From contig OZ025784.1 of assembly GCA_964019425.1 (NCBI GenBank), positions 310,001 through 374,000 of the forward strand: 64,000 bases of DNA, in the 5' to 3' direction. Origin of the DNA: Flectonema sp. DT1601 (lineage: Eukaryota; Euglenozoa; Diplonemea; Diplonemida; Diplonemidae). Made by a program: the position numbers and the translations under genes. Of this stretch, positions 19,872 to 31,400 are shown piece by piece; position 1 is the first letter of the stretch; each line of letters opens with the position of its first letter. The notes beneath the pieces were generated by a model, which was not told the origin of the DNA, searched no databases, and worked only from the letters and a program-made list of their open reading frames with translations.

Positions 19872-19949
19872 GGTCAAAAAAGCTACACAAGGCCGTGACC
19901 GTAGTATACGTTTCTCCAAACCTGGGGGTGGATCTGTAGGTTTTCCCTT
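19872..19949 (-). repeat. 78-bp repeat, right arm of an inverted pair
   Basis: Inverted copy of 18447-18524 (75 of 78 bases identical). Both copies have the same order on their own strand: repeat, then tRNA-like sequence, then T run. Confidence 0.9.
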
Positions 19950-21469
19950 ATTATAATGTAAAGTATTTACCGTCAATCGCAGAGTGTATACCCACACTAA
20001 CATTACCTTTAGTCAACTGTATGTCAGAACTAATGTTGTTTTATAATACAATACATTTGTATTTTATGTACAAACTCGAACAGTTAACCCCCCCGCAAAC
20101 GTTGGTGGTTAATAAGACAATATTATGGTTCTCTGTTTCTTCGATTGGCAATTTCAAAATATATATTTTTTTTCCAGTCAAGTACCCAGGTATTACTAAT
20201 ATCTAAAGTTGTTTTTTCTATTTTTTTTTTTTTTACATTTTTGTTAAAATTTTTCACTCTCTCCCCTCCTTTTTGGTAATTTTCTTTGATTAACAGCTAC
20301 AAATATTTTTTTCAGTCAAGTACTTTGATATTAATTTTGTTTTTAATACCCTAAAGTTGTTACTGTTTTTACATTGTCAAAGTTTCACCCCCTTTTTGGT
20401 GGGTAATTTTTCTTCCTCCTCTTTTTTTTTAAAAAACCCAACGAGTTTTTTTTTTTTTGTAAGGGAGGAAAATACTGTCGGAAGAACGCAACGAAATATC
20501 TTTTTTTTTAATACATATATTATGAGTTCTTACTGTATCGCCCTTTACAATGTGGTGTCAGAATAAAGTTCCCTTTTTTTTTTTTTTTTTGATGTGAAAA
20601 TCATAATAGCTGAGAAAAAAAAGGGATTCTTATTTTTTATTATTTTTTCTTAATCCTTTTTTTACTTTATAAGTTGACCTATTTACCAATTTTTTTTTTC
20701 TCTCTCTCTCTTATTTTTTTTTTTGTAAAGTATTATGTCTATGCATACGAAACGAGAAAATTAAAAAAAAAAAAAATGAAAAAAAATTGTAAACAGCGAA
20801 AAATAATTATTTTTTTCATTGCGTTTACTCAAAAAAAAAAAAAAAAAAAAAAGAAAGAAAAAAAAATCATAATCGCACAGTATATATCCAGTGTATGTGA
20901 AATCCAAAATGAGATTGTCTGGGTTGTGGAACTCTCTGTTCTCGGTAGAATGTTTTGGAGACGTGGTCTCACTGTCTGCTTTCCTCGACATCGGTGATCG
21001 GTCCCTCGAAGAAGAAAAAAAACATTAGCCACGCATTAGGGTTAATAAAAAAAGCCAACGTTTTTTATATATATTTATTTTTTTGTTGTTGAAGCTACCC
21101 GCTGAAAAACAAAAAAAAAAAATTATGTCATTTTTCGTTTTCCCCCTTTTCTCTCTGTTATTTTTGTTTGTTCTGATTTGTTTGGTTCGTTCAGCTGTTT
21201 TGTTTTAATTTGAAATTTCTTTTATTTTTATTATTTTTTTTTTAAAATAAAACTAAAACAGACACGCCTCCCTGTGGGTTACAACTATCGTAACTAGCAG
21301 GGCTGTATGACTAGTCACAGAATGTCTTGTTGTAGTTTTTACTTTAACAGTAATTGTTTAGCAACTACACAAACAATTCTCTGATTACGGATTACAGTTT
21401 TTTTTTTTTTTTTTTTATTCGAACGGAGTGTGGTTGCATGTAGAACTTACTTATTATTTTTTTTCCCCC

Positions 21470-21497
21470 CCCTCCTCCTCCTCCTCCTCCTCCTCCT
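21470..21497. repeat. (CCT)n microsatellite followed by a T run
   Basis: About nine CCT units between a C run and a T run of about 25. Confidence 0.9.
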
Positions 21498-22137
21498 TTT
21501 TTTTTTTTTTTTTTTTTTTTTCCTTAAACCGAAAAAAAAAAAAAAAAAAACTAAAATTCGAATTGACAACAGCATTAAAGACAAGAAAAAGGATTATTGG
21601 TCGACCTTCAGTTCTTCAGTTGATCTAATCTTTCTTCATTATAATTACCGTAGTTAAGTGATAGCAGGTAGGCGATACGTCACTTGCTCACTCAATACGG
21701 TGACCACTGTTTTTTTGTGTTTTGTGTCAAAACAATTTGCCCTTTTCACTCCCTTTCCTTTATTAGGACTTGATGTGAACCGTGCTTCAAGTTGGTGAAA
21801 GAAGTAAAGGAGGAAAAAAAAAAAAAATGAGTGAGAGTTTTTTTTTTTTTTTTCATTTTTGTAAGCTGTCTTACGCTGTGGCTACACGACGAGTGATTTT
21901 TAATTTTAACGTTCTCTGTGTGAGAGTTTGGTTACTACTAACCAACCTAATCAACGATAGAATGAGAACTAATTGTGTCTACTCGTTAATACTTTTTTCA
22001 TTTCTTATCAAACTTCCGATTCTTAACCAAAAGAAGGAATAAGAATATAAATAAGTACCCGACAATCCTGATGTAGAGGATTACCGGTTTACTGTAACTT
22101 GTTAACCTGCGCGATTTCATCTAATGAGAAACAACAA

Positions 22138-22179
<42 letters not shown>

Positions 22180-22705
22180 TTTTTATCATAGGGGGAACCT
22201 ATAACATTGTATTAGAAATCTATCGCTGTCTTTTGAGGCTGAAAAAAAAACTATATTTTTTTTATAACAAAAATTCTAATTTCTATTTTAAAAAACTTAT
22301 AATTAACTTCGGTTAAAATTGCTTGTCTCTGAGTTTGCTTTGATGGAGATCTTAAAACTTTTTTTTTTTTTTTTTTTTTTGTTTTTTTTTTTTTTGTTTG
22401 AGAAAAATAATATCAACCGAGGGCACGGGATGCTCAACCTGTAGTGTGTGGTCCCCGGGTCAATTTGACTTGACAGCATTTCTTTCTCTGGTAGTTTATT
22501 TAAAGCATGCGATTTTGTGTGGACGGAATCCAGTTATAATGATTCATGTCTAATTTGTTGTTAACCCTTGATTTATTTATCCAAGTCACCCCCCGAGAGC
22601 TTCACCAGAGTACCTGACTTCTATGATTTCAATTAAAGTTATCGTTGCGAACTGTTTTTTTTTTTTTTTTTTTTTTTTTTTTGCGAAAAAAAATTATACT
22701 ATGCA

Positions 22706-22722
22706 GGGGATGAGTCATCCCC
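22706..22722. repeat. 17-base perfect palindrome
   Basis: GGGGATGA-G-TCATCCCC, eight paired bases with a single central base. It contains TGAGTCA, the same core as bZIP sites, though no function is implied here. Confidence 0.8.
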
Positions 22723-23982
22723 TCGAAAAATCATGTTTTTTTCACTAATGATTTTTTGGTGTCTTTTTACAACAACAAAAAAAAAAAAAAAAAACCAACA
22801 ACTTAAGGAGGAGGAGTGGCATTAGTGATTTACTGTTTGATGCCTTCTTGAGATTTAATATTTATTATTACTATTCTAAAACTATTGATTACTGTTCAAT
22901 ACACTTGGAGGAGATTTGGTTCACCAATCCCGTTAGTCGTGTTAGTGTACTTACATACTATTCTATCCACTGGTGGTCAAACATTATAATATAATAGTGA
23001 CTACCCACACACAGAGGGCACTTGTAGTCTGACCAAATCATGACTCATGGTGTTCGCTCTGTGTTTTCCCCCGTCTCCACCCCCCTCTTCAATAATTCAT
23101 TACTTGCTATATCTAAGCAGTCTTTAGACTCGATACTGACTCGTGTAACAGGACAAGTGTTGGATTGAAAATTTTGTTTTATTTACTATTGTTGCTGCTG
23201 CAAGTGACCCCCTAAGCATAAACAAAAAGTCGGTTAACGGGGGTTTAACTCAAAACAAGCTCGTTTTTACTTTTTTATTCTATTTTTTATATTCCTTAAC
23301 TTGGAATGAACTACATGTTCTTTTTGGGAATGGAGAGGGAAATATCAAATATCACAAATTTAAGTATTTCCCTCTTCCGACCCTATCTTTTTTTTTTTTT
23401 TTTTTTGCAGTCGCATGTTCGATTCCGGCTATCGTCATTTTTTCTGCCAAGCAGCAGAGTTATGATGTGAGGAAAAGCATGATCAATAAAAGAACGATTT
23501 GTTCAAACCATTTATTTGCAACACAAGCCTGTGCTAGCGATTAGTTTCTAGAAGCTGGCAAATCTTATCACGGAATTACTGTTTATCACTTTATCTCACA
23601 AAAAAAAAAAAAAAGAAAAATAGAATAAATACATCTGCTTGTGTAGCCAAAACGTGATTTTTCGCAACAAACTTCACAACAAGAATGTATTTTCAAGGAA
23701 AACAGTGACACTTTCCGAAAGGAATGTCTTCCCACACGAAATCATCCACAAGAGCAGTAATGAATCATCACATCACGAGACCAGTGGAGAACTGTTTTTT
23801 TTATTCATTCCACGGGGCACAGACACTCATCTTTGTTATGCCGATAAGCAGATGACGGAAAAAAAAAGAAAAAAATAAAAACCGTCTCAATGGCAAGACA
23901 AGACCCTATAAGTGACTGAAAAAAAAAATGTTGGTTTGTATTTCATGCTCGACGAGTGTTAAATTATTTTCTTTTTTATGAC

Positions 23983-23984
23983 AG
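23983..23984 (+). promoter_or_regulatory. Putative trans-splice acceptor AG that sets the start of the TPR-like gene
   Basis: A T-rich stretch (23964-23979) ends in ACAG here. It falls just after an upstream in-frame ATG (23978), so processing would remove that ATG and leave ATG 24032 as the first one. Same logic as at 1791. Confidence 0.45.
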
Positions 23985-24031
23985 GGAAACAAAAACAACA
24001 ACAACAACAACAACAACAAAAAAAAAAAAAA

Positions 24032-25417
24032 ATGTCAAAGAGAAAGAACCCGATAACATCAAAAAAACAATCAGATGAATCGACCAGCAGATTTAACAGT
24101 AATTACTTAAAAGCAATGCTTGAAGACTTTATGAGTAATTTTGTAAAAGCTCTAGTGTTGTTTATTATGTTTACAATGTTGAGATTGGTAGTTGAGGACC
24201 TTCTTTGTAATATCGAAACAAGTGAATTCAATAAAACAACTCAAACAGATACTTCAACTTCATCTGAGGTATTGTTTAAACTGGCAAACACCCACAGGAA
24301 CGCTGGTTACATCCATAATGCTATGGAACTCTACGACTTAGTCATCGAACAAACAACTAACTCAACTAGTCACAGAGAACAAGGACTCTACTCTGAATCA
24401 TACATGATCAGAGGGACACTTCTATTAGTGTACGCTGCTAAAGCTATGAAACTGGATCCAATTGCAGTTCGAATAGACGTCGATACTCCGATTAATTCGA
24501 ATGTATTTCCTGGTAAGGTTCAAGTATCAGGACCGAGATATCAACGACCTTCATATAATCATCGAAATAATGCAGTCGATCCTACTCGAAAGACTTATTC
24601 ACAACTAATGCCTGATCGTTTACTCGATGAAGCAATCTTATCTCTTTCGAGAGCTGCTCGTATTGGAACAGCAACGAAGGAACGAGCGACTGAATTATCA
24701 TCGAATTTGGGAATTGCTGTTCTCACATCTCAACTAGTTTATCAACCAACTGAAGACAAGGCTTATGATGTTATCAGAGATGTGACTCACAGTTATAAGA
24801 AATACGCTTCTATTTACCTTCATCAGCAGCAATCATCTGATTCAAACAGCGACTCATCTCAAGCAACAAGTGAAGTCGCTACTAACTATTCACAAATGAT
24901 TGAGAGACTAGAAGTACTACTAGCGAGTATTCAAGAAGGTGATAGTTTAGATATCATAAGTAAACTGAGACAGGAGTTGCAAGCCCCTCCAGGGTACTTG
25001 AAACGCCTTCGAGGAGTCAGTCAGTTACTCGATACTATCATCCCTAAAGAAGAAGATATGGATTGGGATGCAATTTCAAAGATCGATGGTGAAGTTGAAA
25101 GAATCGTCGACTTAGACTCTTGCACCTCTCACTCAGACCCAACCAACGGTATCAGAACAGCAATGAAAGCCAGCGATGGGTTTAGAAAATGGCTTCCTCA
25201 GCGGTCGCACTTCAATAGCGTTAAGCTTCTTCTTCCTGTTGGTGAAGACTCGATTGGTGCTTGGGAACAAGCGATTTATGTTGGGAGTAAAGAATATGAT
25301 TTCAATGGAAACATTCACAGAGTCCCAAGTACCTCCGTAACTCGTGAGATTCCTGTCAGAACACGAGGAGAAGGTGAGCGGCAACCAGCCACTCCTCAAG
25401 AGGGTATCGCCGAGTAG
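24032..25417 (+). CDS. Membrane-anchored TPR-like protein
   Basis: 461 residues from the ATG at 24032. After a basic N terminus there is one hydrophobic segment at about residues 39-58 (VKALVLFIMFTMLRLVVED-like), then helical repeats of TPR type: VLFKLANTHRNAGYIHNAMELYDLVIEQT (about 78-108, near consensus), a second diverged unit with YSESYMIRGTLLLVYAAKAM, and a third around LLDEAILSLSRAARI (about 200-222). The rest is helical with a PP-rich, polar C terminus. TPR domains bind proteins; the anchor suggests an organelle or ER membrane receptor or scaffold, but the organelle cannot be read from sequence. The upstream in-frame ATG at 23978 is rejected because an acceptor AG follows it and because the intervening codons are a (CAA)n/A-run tract. 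Confidence 0.6.
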   Translation: MSKRKNPITSKKQSDESTSRFNSNYLKAMLEDFMSNFVKALVLFIMFTMLRLVVEDLLCNIETSEFNKTTQTDTSTSSEVLFKLANTHRNAGYIHNAMELYDLVIEQTTNSTSHREQGLYSESYMIRGTLLLVYAAKAMKLDPIAVRIDVDTPINSNVFPGKVQVSGPRYQRPSYNHRNNAVDPTRKTYSQLMPDRLLDEAILSLSRAARIGTATKERATELSSNLGIAVLTSQLVYQPTEDKAYDVIRDVTHSYKKYASIYLHQQQSSDSNSDSSQATSEVATNYSQMIERLEVLLASIQEGDSLDIISKLRQELQAPPGYLKRLRGVSQLLDTIIPKEEDMDWDAISKIDGEVERIVDLDSCTSHSDPTNGIRTAMKASDGFRKWLPQRSHFNSVKLLLPVGEDSIGAWEQAIYVGSKEYDFNGNIHRVPSTSVTREIPVRTRGEGERQPATPQEGIAE

Positions 25418-25749
25418 AACGAAAAAAGTCAAGTCAGATTTTATAATTCACCTGAACGAAAATCCTTTTCAGGTGTGTGACACTTTGGAGTTATTCCGTT
25501 TGTCCTTTTTGGTTAGTTACTTTCTATAACAGAATTGGACTCCACGTTTGGAGTATTCTGTTCCTCTGTTTTGTTTATTTTATTCTCACAACTTCAATTC
25601 ATTAAACTTGATCATTATCTCTCACAGTCAGCCTGAATGAAATACAAAGTGACTGTACTCCCCCACGTGGTAGTGAATTTTCTCTCTAAAAATTCCTTTC
25701 ATATAAAACAGAGTGAGTTGATCAAAAAAAAAAAAAAAAAAATAAGAAA
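25418..25749. other. Spacer
   Basis: AT-rich spacer with an A run at about 25723-25741. The AG at 25710-25711 is the likely acceptor for the next gene. An inverted TCCACGTTTGGAG-like stretch near 25530-25545 could fold. No gene seen. Confidence 0.4.
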
Positions 25750-28236
25750 ATGCGGGCAGTCCGCCGATCATCGCTAAAACCAAATAAACATCCGTCGTGG
25801 TCATCACGGAGAACTAACTTAACGGCAGCTGTTGTTCCGATTGGTGAGGGGAAGAATTTCTCGCCAATGCCACACGTCAGGACTACGATGGGAAACAAGT
25901 GGATGCCTTTTGGTGATATTGTAAAGTCAACAAGCGATAAAGAAACAATCCTTTCAAAGGCAGTAGTAAACGACTTGTTTAAGAACGTTGGACTTGACGT
26001 TACGGAATTCGCTAATCTAGGACAACACAAGGAATTTGGCTTTAGAAATTTATATATCGGAGTCGGTACCGACCTCGGATCTGTTCTTCTATTGACTACC
26101 TGTCGGAGGTGGTTATTAGAAACAAAAGAACCGATTAAACTGCAGCCTCTGATGGTGAAGTTGAACTTTATAAAGGGACACAGTGCTGTTGAGAATGTTG
26201 TTCTTGAATACTTGAGAACAAGATCGATATCGGTAAGGATAATATCACCCAGCAGCTACGACTTCGCTCAAATTGAATCTGCGTTCCCTGAAAGAACTAT
26301 TGTGTGGGAGAGTCTAACAACAGAATCAGAAGAGGTCAAATTATTAATAAAATGGATACTTTACAGTAGTACTAAAACTCAAGAACGACATCCGTTCGGT
26401 GGGAGTATTCTTCTCGGAACAAATTTAGATTCTCAACTTCAAAAAATAGCAAAATTTATGTCACCATACGACCGTGAGTTAAACAGGTGTAGATACCCTC
26501 ACGAGCTGTGGGATATGTCGATGGAACCAGCGACGCCACAACTTCCACTTATTGATACTTGTAATGCCGATTGGAAGATTGGCTTAATCAAATTTCACAA
26601 ACCATTAGTGACTCTCAAATCTGAGATCCTTGTAGAAACTGCCATCAGAAATGGAATGAAAGGACTCGTTACGTTATTATCAAAACCTCCTCCTGTTTCG
26701 TCTCGTCTTCAAAATAATCAAATACGTATGATGTTGGATGTGGTGACCGATTGTCATATTCGCATCAGAGGTGCTAGAAAAATAGCATGCGATTTTATAA
26801 AAAAATCATGTAGGCTTGATTACCGTCTGGGATGGTGTACTATTTCAACCAAAGACATATCAACATTACCAGAAGAAGCGTTGAGGATAGTGGTGTCAGC
26901 AGTGGTTGCGTTTTGTTCGAATAAGTCTGATGTTGATTGGTTGAAAACTCCTCCAGATTCAGTGATTAAAGTAATCGATTACCTCACTCACAAATGTAAA
27001 CTCCCACCCAAACCAATCGTTGCGATACCTGGAACGAGTGTTTCACTGGTGTACGGAGTACCTTACAATCCGGTTCTGTCGATCGAACAAAGAGTTTTTA
27101 GTTTTATCGCAACACCCGAAGAAGAATTACCGTCAGTAGAATTTTCCGATTGGAAATGCAAATCAGACAGACACACTCATGTCCCTACAAAGGCTTTTTC
27201 AAATGCTCAATACGGACGTTGGTATTGTCAACTATTCACGACTGAGGAATTAAAGAACACTGTTGAAAGTCAAAACACTACTTTCTATGTAACAAGACTG
27301 AGAGGTTTAGATGATCCTTGGTGGGGACAAGTGATAAACGCGAATTCGTTTTTGGCTTATTTGAAAACAGAAATTCATGATCCGGAGTTGGCAAGCAATA
27401 CGCAGATTGAAAGACCAACGAGACCGGATGCGAAGATGCTTTTGGATATTCCGATCATCCTTTCTGGGAAGAAAGGATTGGCTCCACCCTCTGAAGATGA
27501 TGAGGAAGTACCTGAAGCATGTCACTTAGAAGTAGTCGGATGTCCACCCTTTGGATACTGGGCAAGCCTACTTCGTAATCACGTGTGGCAACGTACCACC
27601 CAAGTTCTTCATCGATCCCCCGCCTACCTTCTGAAACCGCAATGGCTCCTCGACTTCCTCCCTCCACCTGGAATGCTTGGACCGCTCTTTGTCCCGGCAT
27701 CCAGACAGGTTCAACAGCAATTAAAATCATCCATGTACCTCCGAAAAACAAAAGAATTCGCGGCTCTTCCTGAAGAACTATCTAGTGAGCAGTACAAAAG
27801 GATTAAAACTCACGTCATCAACAACATTACGAATGTCGACAAGTCCGTTCAAAAGGAAAAGAATTACACACACGATGCGTTTGCCTCCAGCACCAAACTA
27901 CTACGAAGTCAAGGAAGGCTGAATGATCCCAAAGAGGAGGTAGCCGAGGAGGAGAGTTTCTCAGATAATGAAACCGCCATTTGGGAAGACGAAGCCATTA
28001 GCTCTCCTCCTTCAGTTCCGCGACATGTTGAACAGCCGATGGAGTCCATTCCCGAAATTAAAAGACTTTCAGCAGCCTGGAATTCAGTTAAACCTGACAA
28101 ATGTGACCTTCACATCACAAGACCTATTCGGAGTCCCCGTAGATCCAGCGCTCTGACCCGTGAAGGTCCGTGGAAATTACAAACCGAACATGGACAGCTT
28201 TTTGGTGGTTCAGTGAAACCCGGTGTTGAAAACTAA
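25750..28236 (+). CDS. TilS-like PP-loop protein lacking the canonical PP-loop
   Basis: 828 residues. Residues about 97-170 follow the N-terminal fold of tRNA(Ile)-lysidine synthetase and other N-type ATP pyrophosphatases: strand, loop, helix, then VKLNF in the place of the VDHG strand, then a helix with E at the usual spacing (ENVVLEYLRTRSISVRII). The nucleotide loop reads GVGTDLGS where the family has SGGxDS. Further on, ILLGTNLDSQLQKI is in the place of the H(H)xDDQxET motif, and SRLQNNQIRMML in the place of the RNxIR motif, and an all-helical segment with LPEEALRIVVSAVVAF follows, as in TilS. The C-terminal ~350 residues, including an acidic stretch and basic tail, are not recognised. If the assignment is right, the enzyme has lost normal ATP binding or uses a changed loop. 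TilS acts on organelle tRNA; the role here is open. Confidence 0.4.
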   Translation: MRAVRRSSLKPNKHPSWSSRRTNLTAAVVPIGEGKNFSPMPHVRTTMGNKWMPFGDIVKSTSDKETILSKAVVNDLFKNVGLDVTEFANLGQHKEFGFRNLYIGVGTDLGSVLLLTTCRRWLLETKEPIKLQPLMVKLNFIKGHSAVENVVLEYLRTRSISVRIISPSSYDFAQIESAFPERTIVWESLTTESEEVKLLIKWILYSSTKTQERHPFGGSILLGTNLDSQLQKIAKFMSPYDRELNRCRYPHELWDMSMEPATPQLPLIDTCNADWKIGLIKFHKPLVTLKSEILVETAIRNGMKGLVTLLSKPPPVSSRLQNNQIRMMLDVVTDCHIRIRGARKIACDFIKKSCRLDYRLGWCTISTKDISTLPEEALRIVVSAVVAFCSNKSDVDWLKTPPDSVIKVIDYLTHKCKLPPKPIVAIPGTSVSLVYGVPYNPVLSIEQRVFSFIATPEEELPSVEFSDWKCKSDRHTHVPTKAFSNAQYGRWYCQLFTTEELKNTVESQNTTFYVTRLRGLDDPWWGQVINANSFLAYLKTEIHDPELASNTQIERPTRPDAKMLLDIPIILSGKKGLAPPSEDDEEVPEACHLEVVGCPPFGYWASLLRNHVWQRTTQVLHRSPAYLLKPQWLLDFLPPPGMLGPLFVPASRQVQQQLKSSMYLRKTKEFAALPEELSSEQYKRIKTHVINNITNVDKSVQKEKNYTHDAFASSTKLLRSQGRLNDPKEEVAEEESFSDNETAIWEDEAISSPPSVPRHVEQPMESIPEIKRLSAAWNSVKPDKCDLHITRPIRSPRRSSALTREGPWKLQTEHGQLFGGSVKPGVEN

Positions 28237-28471
28237 GAATACCAGTTGCTTCCCTTCGAAACTCTACTGTGTCGTCTGGTAAGGAAGTGAATCCACAGCT
28301 GTTTTGTAATTTTATTTACTTCCTTCAATACTGACTCATCAAAAAAAAATAAAAATAAAATAAAAAAGAAGATAAGGAGAAAATAACGCTTATTTTCTAA
28401 AACAGGTATGGGGGCCCTCCACTACATGAAATAAAAAAAAAAAAAAAAAAGTAAAAAAAATAACAACAAGA

Positions 28472-31400
28472 ATGAGGTTGCCGTTGCTGTTGTTGTTAAC
28501 ATTTCTATCGCCGGTGTTGTCGGCAGCGTCTCGGAATCCGTCAGCGACGCTGCTGCTGTCGGAGAACTTGCAATCATTAGAACCAGATTTCGATACTTTT
28601 GAATATAAAATAAATATTTACCCTTCTGACGTTGATTACTATACTTCAGGACAGTACGTTAGATTACGACTCTCAGTTTCTGGGTATCTGAGAGACGGTT
28701 CTGCCTTGAGTTCTCAGGAAGGTAAATGGCAATGGCTGAACACTAGTGAGGATCAAGCAGGAATAATGATCGTAAAACACTTCGTTGGAGGTGATTCTTC
28801 ATCTGGTGTTAATTATTGTAATACGACAGCTGACAGTGACGTCATCGATTGGACGACTGATCTGAGTTCAGCAGGAGGAAGTGACCATGTTCCATCTCAC
28901 ACTGTGAGTGATTCGAATATCGAATGCGGGATATCAGACAGCAGTTGTATCCGAGACAGCAACGCTCAAGCTCTCGATGCGTTCGCAACTTTTGAACTTC
29001 CATTTAATTTCAATGGTCTGTTTAGACTGTGCTATCGGAGATCACAATCTTATTTCATGAACTCGACATCAGAACTCGGATGGTTTAATCCTCGAGAATC
29101 TCAGGAAGTGAATTCCCTCTCATCTGGTGATTGGTCAGCACCTGACCACTATGCTCGTCATCAGTGGCAGGATCCAACTGGTGTTGTTGATAGTGATTAT
29201 TTAAATTTTACGACCTATCGAATACTACCGTCTGGCTACTATTGGGAAGCTGCGGGTGATCCGAAATTTCAAAACGGAGACCACATGGTGATGGGAGTAA
29301 AACAGACTAATTGGTTTGGTGCCAGTCAGGTAGCATCAACAGACAAGACTTACAGCGATCAGATCAAACTAGTTCCAACCGGAACTAAATGTATTGAAGA
29401 GGTTGACATCGGAAGATATCCCGGAACGGTATTGTCCAATACTGTTGGTGTTTGGGCTGATGGAGCATTTGACATGGGCGTCACAATCAACTCTGGTAAC
29501 GGAACGATGTCGAGTACTGTTGGTTATCACTCAAATGGAACTGATTGGTGTCCATTTATTGCTTCTTCATCACCGTCATTCACGACGTCACTGACATCAT
29601 CATCAGATTATATTTTAGCCTTCACAGTCTTACAAGAAGGGGATTGGGATGTTTGCTACTCTTCGAGGTACGACAGGACTATCGGGTCAGCTTTCTACTC
29701 ATCGGATTCAAAGATCTCAGCGAAGATTCAATCTCCGGGGGGTTGGAGGAAGATTCCACGCGGTTCTGGAGGAACTATCTCAAAGTTAACAGTTGCGGTG
29801 TACTCACCCACTGTGACTTGGAGTGCTGTTGATCGGACAAGTGACTCGTGGGGGGAGATCGAACTGAAGGAGTTGGGGTCTGGCACCACACTTCAAACGT
29901 CAGCAGCAACTCTACACGATGAGATTACTTCTACAAGTGGAAGATCTTATCAAACATTATCAGGTGGGGATCAGGTTCGTGTTGTCGAATCATCTTTATT
30001 GACATCACTCGACTCGGAGTCACCTGATGGCTGTTGGTCGACATTCTTACCAAAAACTTCAACAACAGACTTACTTGGAACAATGACCTTCTCATCAACG
30101 AAGGAAACGTTTTGGTCTTCAATCCCAAATTTAAATAATAATATCGATGATCGATTCCTCCATCTTCAGTTCCCATCATCCGGATCGTATGTTGTTTGTT
30201 ATCGAAGTGTTGGAGAGTGGTGGAATACGATCGGTAGTTTATTAATAACTGAATCTGGTCAAACTAACATAAGTTACCATCTCAACGATACCAGAGAAGG
30301 GACTTGGGGACCTCTTCAGATCATATCTCCGATATTCGATTTGACGACACAACCGTATTCAGGTAGTGAATTGAGTATTGCTGTTACTGTAGTTGAAAGT
30401 AGTATTGGAGGATGTCAACCTCACAGTGATGCTTTTAAATATTCTCAGCATCTGGTGTGGGTGTCTGTTGATGTTGGTACTTTCACAGATCGATTCGCGT
30501 CAGATCAAATCCGGAGAGACAGGGTTTCTGTTTGGATGAATGTTCCAACAGCAGCCAGCAGCTACTATGTCTGCATTAAACACGGTACTAAGAATTGGCA
30601 ATCACTAACATCGACGGGGTTACTCTCACCTACAACAAAACCAACAATACTAATCGAAATGTTAGACAGGAGATCTCTAACTTTTGGGTCCTTCCGACTT
30701 CAAAGCCGAGTCAGTAAAACTTCGACAACATTAGTAAACGACTTAGGTACTAAAGATGAGTTCATGTTGGTGGCTAACAACTCTGCCGGAGATAATTTCT
30801 TTTGCGGAGATAACTCAACTCACGTGATGAACTTATTCCCAACCACTTTCACTGATCTCATCGTCAAGGAAGTTGAGTACAGCGCTGCGTACTGTCCGAG
30901 TAATTCAAATAATGAAAACGATCCTTGTTACAACTCATTAGATCAAATTGGATTCAAAGATGGATTTAATACAGACCTGTACACCAGTACGGTATTTCAC
31001 TTGGTAACAATACCGAATGTCGACACGTCAGGTTACTTTATATGTTATCGACAGCTGTTGATGAACTGGATTAAAATAGAACCGATTTCTGTAGAACCTC
31101 CTCATGGAGTTAACCTTATAAATCCGATCGTGGAATTGACATCTGGGAGATGGTTTGATTTTCATTTTAATGTGACTGGCGGTACTAAATTTAATCTCTT
31201 ACCAAATAAAGATGTTGTTAAACTTGTGTTGGAGGAAGATGGTTGTCACCAACCTCATTTTCAATCGGCTATTTCAACGGATTTATTTCACCCAACAAAC
31301 TCAACTCTGAGCGACTCATTCAATCAAATGTTCGCTGCGGCGGGTATCTCAATACCAGTTGTTAAGTTAAAGGTAAACATCAGCATCTGTCTTCGACAAC

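Larger units (their letters stand above)
18079..24031. other. 5.9-kb region without a protein gene
   Basis: Gap between two + strand gene groups. It holds a 16-bp direct repeat (18182, 18275), a 1.5-kb inverted structure with tRNA-like sequences and LSU rRNA (18447-19949), very long homopolymers (A run of over 30 at about 22139-22172, T runs at 22361-22380 and 22655-22682), a (CCT)n tract, and a 17-base palindrome at 22706-22722. The segments 22,050-22,130, 22,420-22,520 and 22,850-23,280 have mixed composition but match nothing I know. In kinetoplastids such gaps often separate transcription units and hold RNA genes, so a boundary here is plausible. Confidence 0.5.

Noticed and set aside
22420-22660. 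Possible SSU rRNA similarity
   Set aside because: Only short words (such as ATTAAAGTT and TCAATTTGAC) resemble SSU rRNA, without the right order or spacing.
23405-23445. Possible tRNA 3' half (GTTCGATTCC before a T run)
   Set aside because: No pairing T stem or acceptor stem and no A box in range.
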